From NCBI GenBank assembly GCA_032027165.1, contig JAVSMO010000001.1, positions 736,948 through 800,947 on the forward strand: DNA of 64,000 nucleotides, read 5' to 3'. The notes under the pieces were generated by a model. The model saw only the letters and a program-made list of their open reading frames with translations. It had not been told where the DNA came from and ran no database searches. The position numbers were made by a program, and so were the translations under genes. Positions within the stretch are counted from its first letter, which is position 1. Every line of letters starts with the position of its first letter. Source of the DNA: Denitratisoma sp. Lineage in GTDB: Bacteria; Pseudomonadota; Gammaproteobacteria; Burkholderiales; Rhodocyclaceae. Of this stretch, positions 54,710 through 63,391 are shown piece by piece.

Positions 54710-55641
54710 TGAGCATCCTTGTCATTGCCGAACACGACAACGCGACGCTGAAGGCGGCGACGCTGAACACCCTCACTGCCGCGAAGAAGCTCGGCGGCGA
54801 GATCCATGTGCTGGTCGCCGGCCAAGGCTGCGCCGCCGCCGTGCAGGAAGCCGCGCAACTGGACGGCGTCGCCAAGGTAAGCGTCGCCGACGCCGCCCCC
54901 TACGCCGACCAACTGCCGGAGAACCTGGCCGCGCTGGTGCATGCCAACGCCGCCGGCTACACCCACATTCTGGCGCCGGCCTCTACCTTCGGCAAGAATC
55001 TGCTGCCGCGCGTGGCGGCGCTGCTCGACGTTGCGCAGATATCCGACATCGTCGCCGTCGAGTCCGCCGACACCTTCGTGCGCCCGATCTACGCCGGCAA
55101 CGCGCTGGCGACGGTGAAGAGTGCCGACGCCGTCAAGGTCATCACCGTGCGCGGCACCGCCTTCGAGGCCTGCGGCAAGGGCGGCTCGGCCGCCGTCGAA
55201 CCGCTAGCGGCGGGCGCCGACCTCGGCGTCTCGAAACTGGTCGGCCGCGAGCTTACCAAGAGCGCGCGGCCCGAGCTGGGTGCTGCCAAGATCATCGTCT
55301 CCGGCGGCCGCGGCATGGGCAACGGCGAGAACTACCGCAGCGTGCTCGAGCCGCTGGCCGACAAGCTCGGCGCGGCCCTCGGCGCCTCGCGCGCGGCGGT
55401 CGACGCCGGCTTCGTGCCGAACGACTACCAGGTCGGCCAGACCGGCAAGATCGTTGCCCCCGAGCTGTACATCGCCGTCGGCATCTCGGGCGCCATTCAG
55501 CACCTGGCCGGCATGAAGGACAGCAAGGTGATCGTCGCCATCAACAAGGACCCCGAAGCGCCGATCTTCCAGGTGGCCGATTACGGCCTGGTGGCCGACC
55601 TGTTCCAGGCCGTGCCGGAACTGGTGGCCGAACTGGGCTGA
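54709..55641 (+). CDS. etfA: Electron transfer flavoprotein, alpha subunit
   Basis: A 310-residue FAD-binding subunit. The C-terminal FAD motif [83 protein letters not shown] is intact over about 200-290. It passes electrons to ETF-ubiquinone oxidoreductase, whose gene ends this window. Confidence 0.96.
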   Translation: MSILVIAEHDNATLKAATLNTLTAAKKLGGEIHVLVAGQGCAAAVQEAAQLDGVAKVSVADAAPYADQLPENLAALVHANAAGYTHILAPASTFGKNLLPRVAALLDVAQISDIVAVESADTFVRPIYAGNALATVKSADAVKVITVRGTAFEACGKGGSAAVEPLAAGADLGVSKLVGRELTKSARPELGAAKIIVSGGRGMGNGENYRSVLEPLADKLGAALGASRAAVDAGFVPNDYQVGQTGKIVAPELYIAVGISGAIQHLAGMKDSKVIVAINKDPEAPIFQVADYGLVADLFQAVPELVAELG

Positions 55642-55659
55642 TTCCGCGGCACGACAGCC

Positions 55660-56331
55660 ATGAACTTTCCGGACGGACTCTTTCCGGAGACGTGGCAATG
55701 GGCGGCCTGGCTGCTCCTGCTGCCAGTCACACTCTGGGTCGTACGCAGGGCCCCCTGGAAACGCATCGATGGCGAAGGTTCCTCCCATGTCTGGTTCGGC
55801 GCCATCGTCGTGCTGAGCCTGCTGTGGAGCATGAAGGCCGGAGTCAAGCCCGGCCTCACCCTTCATCTGCTCGGCGCCACGGCGCTGACCCTGATGTTCG
55901 GCTTCCATCTGGCCTTTCTCGGCATGCTGGCGGTGCTGGCGGCGACCAGCATGAATGGCGCGGCCGGCTGGGCGGTCTACGGTCTGAATGCCGGCCTGAC
56001 AGCGCTGCTGCCCTGCGCCGCGGCCTGGGCCGGCCTGCGCCTGGTCGAGCGATTTCTCCCCCGCAATATTTTCGTCTACCTGTTTGCCGGGGCCTTCGCC
56101 AACGCGGCCCTTGTCCTTGCCGTCACGGCGCTGGCAGCGACGGCTTCCCTCTGGGCCGCGTCGGTCTACGACAGCCGGACGCTGCTCGACGACTACCTGC
56201 CATATTTCCTGCTCGTCGGATTTTCCGAGGCATGGCTGACCGGAGCCTTTATTACCCTTTTCGTCGTGTATTTCCCAACCTGGGTGAGCACGTTCGATGA
56301 CGATCGCTACCTGAAGGAGAAAACAACATGA
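55660..56331 (+). CDS. CbiM-like energy-coupling permease
   Basis: A 223-residue membrane protein with about six to seven helices, matching the CbiM/NikM family of ECF-type metal transporter S-components. The N-terminus MNFPDGLF aligns with the MHIPDGFL of true CbiM, but His2, a metal ligand in the family, is Asn. No cbiNQO genes are adjacent. It lies 18 bases after etfA and its stop overlaps the acyl-CoA dehydrogenase start, so it is part of a catabolic operon. Its role there is unknown. Confidence 0.75.
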   Translation: MNFPDGLFPETWQWAAWLLLLPVTLWVVRRAPWKRIDGEGSSHVWFGAIVVLSLLWSMKAGVKPGLTLHLLGATALTLMFGFHLAFLGMLAVLAATSMNGAAGWAVYGLNAGLTALLPCAAAWAGLRLVERFLPRNIFVYLFAGAFANAALVLAVTALAATASLWAASVYDSRTLLDDYLPYFLLVGFSEAWLTGAFITLFVVYFPTWVSTFDDDRYLKEKTT

Positions 56332-58121
56332 GCACCTATTCCGCCCCCCTGCGCGACATGCAATTCGTCCTGCGCGAACTGGCCGGCATCGAGCAGGTCG
56401 GCAAGCTGCCCGGCTACGAGGAGGCCACGCCGGATACCGTCGATGCCATCCTCGAGGAGGCCGGCAAGTTCGCCGCCGGGGCGCTGTCGCCGATCAACGG
56501 CTCCGGCGACCACGAAGGGGCCAAGTGGCACGACAGCAAGGTCACCATGCCGGCGGGCTTCAAGGAGGCTTACAAGCAGTTCGTCGAGAACGGCTGGAAC
56601 GGCATCGGCTGCGAACCGGAATACGGCGGGCAGGGCATGCCCAAGGTGGTGGTCGCCGCCGTGCAGGAAATGTGGAAGGCCTCCAATATGGCCTTCTCGC
56701 TGTGCCCGCTGCTGACCACCGGCGCCATCGAGGCGATCACGCTGAACGGATCGCCGGAGTTGAAGGCCACCTTCCTGCCGAAGATGATCGAGGGCAGTTG
56801 GACCGGCACCATGAACCTGACCGAGCCGCAGGCCGGCTCCGACCTGGCGCTGGTGCGCTCGCGCGCGGTGCCGCAGGGCGATGGCACGTACAAGGTCTTC
56901 GGCCAGAAGATCTTCATCACCTACGGTGAGCACGACATGACGGAAAACATCATCCATCTCGTGCTGGCGCGTACGCCGGACGCGCCCGAGGGGGTGAAGG
57001 GCATTTCGCTCTTCGTCGTGCCGAAGTTCATCCTCAACGCCGACGGTACGCCGGGCAAGCGCAACGACGCCCGCTGCGTCTCCATCGAGCACAAGCTCGG
57101 CATCCACGCCAGCCCGACCTGCGTCATGGCCTATGGCGACAACGGCGGCGCCGTCGGCTACCTCGTCGGCAAGGAGAACGAGGGCCTCAAGTACATGTTC
57201 GTCATGATGAACGCCGCCCGCTTCGCCGTCGGCCTCGAGGGGGTGGCCATCGCCGACCGCGCCTACCAGCGCGCTCTGGAATACGCGAAGGAGCGCATCC
57301 AGGGGCGCGACCTGGCCGACGGTTCGGGCCCGGTTCCGATCATCCGCCACCCCGACATCCGCCGCATGCTGATGCTGATGAAGTCTCAGGCCGAGGCGAT
57401 GCGCGCGCTGGCTTACGTGGTCGCCGCGGCGCACGACGCCGCGGCGCGCCACCCGGACGCCGAGGAGCGCAAGCGCAACCAGGCTTTCGTCGACCTCATG
57501 ATCCCGGTGGTGAAGGGCTGGAGCACCGAGGTCGGGATCGAGGTGGCCTCGCTCGGCGTGCAGATCCACGGCGGCATGGGCTTCATCGAAGAGACCGGCG
57601 CGGCACAGTACCTGCGCGACGCCCGCATCACCACCATCTACGAGGGCACCACCGGCATCCAGGCCAACGACCTCATCGGCCGCAAGATCGCCCGCGAGGG
57701 CGGGGCCACCATCAAGGCCGTCATCGGCATCATGAAGCAGGTCGAGGCGGAGCTCGCCAAGCAGTCGGGCGAGGAATTCGCCGCCATCCATGCTGGCTTC
57801 TCGCGCGGCGTGCAGGCGCTGGCCGAGGCGGCCACCCACGTCGCAACGAACTTCACCCAGGACATCAAGGGGGTGCACGTCGGCGCCGTGCCCTTCCTGC
57901 GCCTGATGGGCATCGTCAGCGGCGGCTGGCAGATGGCGCGTGCCGCACTGGTGGCGCAAAGGCAGCTTGCCTCAGGTGTCGGCGACGCCGGTTTCTACAA
58001 GGCGAAAATCAGCACAGCACGCTTCTTTGCCGACCATCTGCTGTCCCAGGCACCCGGCCTGGCCGACACAGTGGTCAAGGGCGGCGCCGGCGCGTTGGCC
58101 GTGCCGGAAGAGGCGCTGTAG
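56328..58121 (+). CDS. Acyl-CoA dehydrogenase (long, DmdC-like type)
   Basis: A 597-residue FAD enzyme, longer than the 380-residue classical form. An N-terminal extension (about 1-35) and a C-terminal helical domain (about 470-597) flank the core. Core motifs are [19 protein letters not shown] and, for the catalytic Glu, [17 protein letters not shown] near residue 440. The layout matches the DmdC/PA0506-like family, which acts on short, branched or methylthio acyl-CoAs as well as longer chains. It hands electrons to EtfAB. Confidence 0.94.
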   Translation: MSTYSAPLRDMQFVLRELAGIEQVGKLPGYEEATPDTVDAILEEAGKFAAGALSPINGSGDHEGAKWHDSKVTMPAGFKEAYKQFVENGWNGIGCEPEYGGQGMPKVVVAAVQEMWKASNMAFSLCPLLTTGAIEAITLNGSPELKATFLPKMIEGSWTGTMNLTEPQAGSDLALVRSRAVPQGDGTYKVFGQKIFITYGEHDMTENIIHLVLARTPDAPEGVKGISLFVVPKFILNADGTPGKRNDARCVSIEHKLGIHASPTCVMAYGDNGGAVGYLVGKENEGLKYMFVMMNAARFAVGLEGVAIADRAYQRALEYAKERIQGRDLADGSGPVPIIRHPDIRRMLMLMKSQAEAMRALAYVVAAAHDAAARHPDAEERKRNQAFVDLMIPVVKGWSTEVGIEVASLGVQIHGGMGFIEETGAAQYLRDARITTIYEGTTGIQANDLIGRKIAREGGATIKAVIGIMKQVEAELAKQSGEEFAAIHAGFSRGVQALAEAATHVATNFTQDIKGVHVGAVPFLRLMGIVSGGWQMARAALVAQRQLASGVGDAGFYKAKISTARFFADHLLSQAPGLADTVVKGGAGALAVPEEAL

Positions 58122-58144
58122 GAAAACGGGCGTCCGCGGGAAGG

Positions 58145-60379
58145 CTACGCCGCTTCCGTTTCCTGTGCGTCGACGCGGAGGACGGTGCGATTGCGGCCGC
58201 CGTGCTTGGCTGAATAAAGGGCCAGGTCGGCCCTCAGCAGCAAGGCATCGATCCCCGTGTCGAAGCGCTGGTATTCCGTAACGCCAATGCTGACGGTGAG
58301 CGATATCCTGTGCTCGCCGTTGACGATATGGAGCGCCGCGATCTGCTCGCGAATTCGCTCGGCCACGATGACGGCGCGCGCGCCGTCGGTCTCGGGCAAC
58401 AACACTCCGAATTCCTCGCCGCCCAGCCGTCCCACTAGGTCCTCGCCGCGGAGCAGTTGCGTGAGGACGCCGACGACCTTCTGAATCGCCTTGTCGCCAG
58501 CGGCATGCCCGTGGCTGTCGTTGATCGACTTGAAGTGGTCGATGTCCAGCATCATCACCGATAGCGGCCGCTGGTAGCGGTGGCTGCGTTCTATCTCGAG
58601 TTCCGCGCTGTCGAGGAAATGGCCGCGCGTGGCGACGCCGGTCAGCGCATCGGTTGTCGCCAGGCGGCGCAACTCGTCCTCAAGGCGCTTGCGCTGGGTG
58701 ATGTCGACACCCATGCCGATCACGTGGGGACTGCCATCCATCTCGATGCATTCTCCCTTGATGTGGAAGGGGATGCGCCGGCCGTCCCTGGCGACGATGA
58801 TCGCCTCGCATTCGGCGTGGCCCTGTGTGAAGGCTTCCTGCAGCTTGTGTCGCAGCGCAATCCGGCTGTTCGTGTCGAAGAGGCTGAACAGACTCAGGCT
58901 GGCCAGTTCCTCGCCGTCGTAGCCGGTGACGGTTTCCAGGTTGGTGTTCCAGAGTACATCCTGCCCTTCCTCGTCGACCAGGAAAAAAATGCCCGGCAGG
59001 GAATTGATCACCCGCCGCGTGAAGTCGCGTTCCCGCCGTATGCCGTGTTCGGCCGCTTCGCGCCGGTGGATTTCCTCGACCAGGGCGCTGTTCCTTCCGT
59101 CGAGTTCCCGTGTCCGCTCGATGACCCGCTCTTCGAGCTTCTGCTTCGATTGCTCCAGCGCCGCGAAACTCTCGCGCAGCCTTGCCGTCATGGCGTTGAA
59201 GGATTCCCCCAGCGAAGCAAGTTCGCGCGGCTGGGTGATTTCGATCGACTCGTCCAACCGGCCTGAGGCGATCGCCTCGGCGGCCTGCGACAGGCGGCTG
59301 ACCGGCACGTCGATCCAGTGCGCAATGAGGATGGCGAGACCCAGTGCGGGCAACGTCAGCGCCAGCAGCAGAAACATGGTGGTGCTGTTGCCATCCTTCA
59401 CGTGCCCGATCAGGCCGGATTCCGGGATGGCGACAACGACAAGCCATTCGATTCCCTCGTCGAAGCGGTAGGGGCGCGCCTCGACGTAATGCACATCCTT
59501 CTCGTCTTCGACGCGCATCTCCTGCCGCTCGAACGATGCCGGGGGGAAGGCCGTGGCTGTCCTGATGCGGCCGGCGATTTTGCGGACGACGGCGTCGCGG
59601 CTTTCGACTGCCGGGAGGCGGTCGAACAAGCTCTCGTCTCGAATCAGTGGCTCATCCAGGGACGAGGCGATCAGCAGGCCCTTGCGGTCGATGATGAATG
59701 CCCGCGCGCCTCTGGCGAGCGACAACTCCCGAAGGAGGCGGCTTGTCTTCTCCAGGTTCATGGTAGCGACATAGACGGCAGAGAATTCGCCGTGGGCATC
59801 GAATGCCGGGTGCGCCGCGGCGATCTGCAGCGTTTTCTCGCCCGAGTAATAGAAGGGATCGGTCCAAACCGTGCCTGGCGCGTTTTCCGCGCGCCTGTAC
59901 CAGATCTGCTGGCGCGGATCGTAGTCCGGTACGCTGACGCTATAGCCGTGCGGCTCGCCATGGCGGGTTGCGGCGTAGGTGTTGAGGCCATAGCCCGTGG
60001 ATAGGTCCGAGTGGCTGAGCATGACCTTGTCGTCCGGACGGCGCTCAACCGCCACGAAAACGCGCTCCGTCGTGCCGACGGCAATCTGGGTAGGCGTTTG
60101 GAAAGCCAGCAACTGATTGAACAGGCGCCTTTGCAAGCCTTTCAAATCCGATAGATCCCAGCCTTGCCGGGCGTTCAGTTCGACAACCCTCCGCACACCC
60201 GCCAGATGGGTGTTCAGATCGGCCGTGACATTGCCAATGACCTCGTGGCGGTATTTGTCGGCCAGGTCGTTTGCCGCCCGCTCGGTGTTGCTGAACGACA
60301 GCCAGCCTACCAGGCTGCCGGCGGCCAGCATCGGTAAGCTGAGGGCCAGGATCAATAGGGATCGGAAACGCGGCTTCAC
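58145..60379 (-). CDS. Cache-HAMP-PAS-GGDEF diguanylate cyclase
   Basis: A 744-residue sensor. An N-terminal transmembrane helix (about 7-29) is followed by a large periplasmic Cache domain (about 35-330), a second helix (about 337-360), HAMP (about 360-412), a coiled coil, PAS (about 450-570, VINSLPGIFFLVDEEGQDVLWNTNLETVTGYDGEEL) and GGDEF (about 580-740) with the active motif RLGGEEF. It should make c-di-GMP in response to an external ligand. It is divergent from the DUF1631 gene, whose leader carries a c-di-GMP riboswitch. Confidence 0.94.
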   Translation of the reverse strand: MKPRFRSLLILALSLPMLAAGSLVGWLSFSNTERAANDLADKYRHEVIGNVTADLNTHLAGVRRVVELNARQGWDLSDLKGLQRRLFNQLLAFQTPTQIAVGTTERVFVAVERRPDDKVMLSHSDLSTGYGLNTYAATRHGEPHGYSVSVPDYDPRQQIWYRRAENAPGTVWTDPFYYSGEKTLQIAAAHPAFDAHGEFSAVYVATMNLEKTSRLLRELSLARGARAFIIDRKGLLIASSLDEPLIRDESLFDRLPAVESRDAVVRKIAGRIRTATAFPPASFERQEMRVEDEKDVHYVEARPYRFDEGIEWLVVVAIPESGLIGHVKDGNSTTMFLLLALTLPALGLAILIAHWIDVPVSRLSQAAEAIASGRLDESIEITQPRELASLGESFNAMTARLRESFAALEQSKQKLEERVIERTRELDGRNSALVEEIHRREAAEHGIRRERDFTRRVINSLPGIFFLVDEEGQDVLWNTNLETVTGYDGEELASLSLFSLFDTNSRIALRHKLQEAFTQGHAECEAIIVARDGRRIPFHIKGECIEMDGSPHVIGMGVDITQRKRLEDELRRLATTDALTGVATRGHFLDSAELEIERSHRYQRPLSVMMLDIDHFKSINDSHGHAAGDKAIQKVVGVLTQLLRGEDLVGRLGGEEFGVLLPETDGARAVIVAERIREQIAALHIVNGEHRISLTVSIGVTEYQRFDTGIDALLLRADLALYSAKHGGRNRTVLRVDAQETEAA

Positions 60380-60720
60380 TCGAGGGGGTGCAATATCGAT
60401 GGATTCATCCCTGTGATCTACGGATGTTGCGACGCAAACTTGAACTGGCCCGTGCGGCCCGCGGGATTCAGTTCGTCGGCAGCGGGAGACTCGATAAAAT
60501 TTTCTGCGCCATCTTTTCGGGTGATCGTGAAAAAAACACGTGAAATCATTAAGGTGAGGCTGCCAGAAGCGATACTGTCGGGCATTTGAGACAGTTGCGC
60601 ATTGAATTATCGCGTGCTATTGATTACGCAAAGCCGTGAAGTATTTCACGGCGGCTCCAGAGGTCTTTCGGCTCAAAGGCCTCAAGGAAACGATCCAGAT
60701 GTCGCCAAGGCAAATGGATC
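60380..60720. other. Gene-free upstream part of the DGC-DUF1631 intergenic region
   Basis: No credible coding region was found here. It should hold the divergent promoters. A CGTG-A7-CACG inverted repeat (about 60526-60540) and an 18-20 base palindrome (60633-60652) are visible. I could not assign -10/-35 pairs with confidence on either strand. Confidence 0.5.
60633..60652. promoter_or_regulatory. Palindrome upstream of the c-di-GMP riboswitch
   Basis: GCCGTGAA-GTAT-TTCACGGC is a perfect 8-bp inverted repeat with a 4-base centre. It lies about 75 bases before the riboswitch, close to where a promoter is expected. It may be an operator for an unknown dimeric regulator. Confidence 0.4.
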
Positions 60721-60725
60721 ATCGA

Positions 60726-60825
60726 ATCTGATAAGGGCAAACCCATCGAAAGCTGGGGGCGCAAAACAACCGGTCTAAGGGACTTCCCGATGCAGGGAAG
60801 TTCTATGGCAGCGGAGTTGCCGGAT
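60726..60825 (+). ncRNA. c-di-GMP-I (GEMM) riboswitch
   Basis: The conserved GEMM-I elements occur in order: GGGCAAACC (60735-60743), a short hairpin with a GAAA loop (60748-60751), GGGGGCGCAAAAC, CCGGTCTAA, a 10-bp variable stem (GGGACTTCCC with GGGAAGTTCT), then ATGGCAGCGGAGTTGCC. ATCTG (60726-60730) and CGGAT (60821-60825) close the outer P1 stem. This layout matches the Vc2-type aptamer. It lies 205 bases before the DUF1631 ATG, on the same strand, so it should control that gene. No obvious terminator follows, so control may act on translation or through a less clear stem downstream. Confidence 0.88.
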
Positions 60826-61030
60826 AGGGGTCACAATGAGTCGTGCCTTTCTTTCTGTCAAAGCATCGCCGGGCGAACCTGTCCGGACTGCACCTCCGCG
60901 CCAGCCCCGCCTGACCTGTTCCCGCGCTTCCATCCCGGTGACGTTCGCCTGACGGCCGCTGCCATTTCGGCATCGGTCTGAATGCCCGTCGTCGCGCGGT
61001 TGCGCGGCACGGCTGTGAATGGAGGCTGGC

Positions 61031-63334
61031 ATGGCTGCGAGTGCATTGAGCAATGTCGTCAATCTGAATGAGCGGCGTCAGCTGAGCGCGGCCGAATCAA
61101 GCCGCATGCTCAATGATTGCCGGGAACTGGCCATGAAGCGGCTGTCCGTATCCCTGCGCGAGATGCTGGCCGATGTCGAGGAAGACCTGTTCCAGATGGC
61201 AGAAGCCAGTTACGACCGCGAGATGCAGAAGCTCTATCTCGAGGTGCGCGGCAAGGCCAAGGAAAAGTGGCCGAAGATGGAAGCCGCCTTTTCGCGCCAT
61301 TTCGTCGAAGTCTTCAATCACAAGATGCGCGGCGGGATGGACACCGCCGTCAAGGCGCTTTCCGTTTCGACCCAGGAGTTGCGCCTGGTCGAGGAGGACG
61401 ACCTCGCCGAAAGCATTGCCATGCAGGAACTGGCGACCCGCCTGCGCGAGCAGAACGAGGATGAACTGTCCCTGCTCGGCGAGCGCGTCGCCATGCTGCT
61501 TGGACGGAATGAGCTGAAGGACGAGGAAAACCCCATCAGCCCGCAGGCGGTTTGTGACGCGCTGAAGCGTGCCTGTGACGAGATCGAAGGCAGCGTGAAG
61601 GTCAAGCTGGTGCTGCTCAGGCAGATCGAGCAGCACGTCTCCAGGGCGCTGCATGCCGTCTATGCCGACCTCAACAGCGAGATGGTGCGCTGGAACGTCC
61701 TGCCTGACCTGCGCTCCGCTTACCGCAAGCCGGTGAACGCGCCATCGGCTCCCCGGCCTGCAGCCAGGCAGGAATCGCCCGCTGCGCCCCCCCAGGGAGA
61801 GACGGCCGTCGGAGGCGACCTGCTGAGCGCCCTGAACCATCTCGTGCTCGTGCAAGCCGCCGGGCTGTCGCCTGGTGCGGCTGCACCGGCACCTGCCAGC
61901 GGAGGTCCGGCGGGTGGGACGGGCTTGCAGGCGGCGAGCATCAAGAGCGCGTTCATCGATTCCCTGACCGACATGCAGCGTCTGGACAGGCTTCTAAACG
62001 AGAAGGGGAACACGGACGGCCTGCCCGACCTTGGCCAGGCGCTCGGCACGATGAATGCCCTGCACCGCATCAAGGCGAACAGCCAGGCCCAGGGCGTCGG
62101 CCAGCTCGACGCCATCACCATCGACATCGTCGCCATGCTGTTCGATTTCATCTTCGACGACGCCAAGATCCCCGACGTGATCAAGGCGCTGGTGGGGCGG
62201 CTGCAGATTCCCGTGCTGAAGGTGGCACTCCTCGACAAGTCCTTTTTCTCAAGCAAGGCTCATCCTGCGCGCAGGTTGCTCGACGGCATTTCACGGGCGG
62301 CAGTGGCCTGGGGCGATACGGTCGACCAGGATGATCCGCTCTACCAGGAAATCGCCTTCATTGCCGAGCGCATCCAGGGCGATTTCGAGCGAGATGTGCA
62401 GGTCTTCACCGACGCCCTCAATTTGCTCAATGCCGTCATTTCAGAACGCGATGCGGCGGCGGAGGGAATCGCGGGGCGATCGGCGGAGCTGATGCGCAAG
62501 CGCGAAACCGAGGAAATTGCTTGGGTCGTCGCCGGTGAGGCGGTGTCCCGGCGCCTGTCGTCCGGCGTTCCGCAGGGCGTGCAACGCTTCCTGCTCGATC
62601 ACTGGCAGCATGTGCTGAAGGAACTCTACATCCGCCACGGCGAGGATCACCATGCCTATCTGAGTGCGACCTCCATGATTGACGATCTCATCTGGAGCGT
62701 CGCACCAAAGACCAATAGCGACGAGCGCAAGCAGCTGGTGAACACCTTGCCCGGCCTGCTTCGCGCCCTGCATGCCGGGCTTGACGCGATCAACCTGCAG
62801 CAGGAGAAGCGGAGCCGGTTTTTCGACGAGCTGGTGGCGATGCACTCCGCGGCGGTCAAGGCGGGGCTGAATGGCGGGGAGCTTACTGCGGTCGCGACCG
62901 GGGCGCCAGCGCCGGCCGAGGTAGCGTCTTCGGCATCTCCGGCCGACCAGTACAGCGTCAATCCGGAGGGCGAACTGTTCATTACGCGCATCACCGAGAA
63001 CGACGTTCAGATCGAGGAAGTAGCCCTGGTCGGCGCCAATCCGTCGGCTGTCGTTGCGGCTGATCTGTATATGCAGCAGGTGGCGGCGCTCGGGCGCGGC
63101 GACTGGGTGGAATTCAGACGGCACGAGGGAGAGGCGGTGCGGGCTCGCCTCTCCTGGATCAGTCCGCAGCGCGGAATCTACCTCTTCACCAACCCACGTT
63201 CGCCGCGGGCGACGTCGATATCGCAGGGGGCACTGGCCTACCAGTTCAGGACTGGCATGGCCCGCATCGTGACAGAAGAGCCGCTCTTCGAACGCGCCGT
63301 GAATGGCGTGCTCAACAGCCTGCAACTCGTCTGA
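61031..63334 (+). CDS. DUF1631 family protein
   Basis: A 767-residue cytosolic protein. GGAGG lies 5 bases before the ATG at 61031, which is preferred over the ATG at 61019. Most of the length (about 15-640) is helical DUF1631 sequence, with a low-complexity Pro/Ala linker at about 235-300. The last 110 residues (LGRGDWVEFRRHEGEAVRARLSWISPQRGIYLFTN) look like a small beta-barrel, possibly PilZ-like; this is a guess. The family function is unknown. Control by a c-di-GMP riboswitch points to motility, attachment or biofilm. Confidence 0.9.
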   Translation: MAASALSNVVNLNERRQLSAAESSRMLNDCRELAMKRLSVSLREMLADVEEDLFQMAEASYDREMQKLYLEVRGKAKEKWPKMEAAFSRHFVEVFNHKMRGGMDTAVKALSVSTQELRLVEEDDLAESIAMQELATRLREQNEDELSLLGERVAMLLGRNELKDEENPISPQAVCDALKRACDEIEGSVKVKLVLLRQIEQHVSRALHAVYADLNSEMVRWNVLPDLRSAYRKPVNAPSAPRPAARQESPAAPPQGETAVGGDLLSALNHLVLVQAAGLSPGAAAPAPASGGPAGGTGLQAASIKSAFIDSLTDMQRLDRLLNEKGNTDGLPDLGQALGTMNALHRIKANSQAQGVGQLDAITIDIVAMLFDFIFDDAKIPDVIKALVGRLQIPVLKVALLDKSFFSSKAHPARRLLDGISRAAVAWGDTVDQDDPLYQEIAFIAERIQGDFERDVQVFTDALNLLNAVISERDAAAEGIAGRSAELMRKRETEEIAWVVAGEAVSRRLSSGVPQGVQRFLLDHWQHVLKELYIRHGEDHHAYLSATSMIDDLIWSVAPKTNSDERKQLVNTLPGLLRALHAGLDAINLQQEKRSRFFDELVAMHSAAVKAGLNGGELTAVATGAPAPAEVASSASPADQYSVNPEGELFITRITENDVQIEEVALVGANPSAVVAADLYMQQVAALGRGDWVEFRRHEGEAVRARLSWISPQRGIYLFTNPRSPRATSISQGALAYQFRTGMARIVTEEPLFERAVNGVLNSLQLV

Positions 63335-63357
63335 CCACGTGTCCGGGTAATCGGGGC

Positions 63358-63388
63358 CTTCGCCGCTCAGGGTTGGATGGCGGCGAAG
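63358..63388. terminator. Hairpin between DUF1631 gene and ETF-QO gene
   Basis: CTTCGCCGC (63358-63366) and GCGGCGAAG (63380-63388) form a perfect 9-bp stem with a 13-base loop, extended by GG/CC pairs outside. It lies between two convergent genes and has no T-run. It is a probable bidirectional 3'-end signal. Confidence 0.45.
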
Positions 63389-63391
63389 CCG

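Noticed and set aside
60625-60660. ACGCAAAGCC near the palindrome as part of a second GEMM riboswitch
   Set aside because: The GGGCAAACC element and the 3' ATGGCAGC...TTGCC part are missing, so a tandem aptamer is not supported.
60790-60981. A 63-codon open frame between the riboswitch and the DUF1631 gene
   Set aside because: It starts inside the riboswitch aptamer, has no ribosome binding site and a coil-like composition. The region is better explained as leader RNA.
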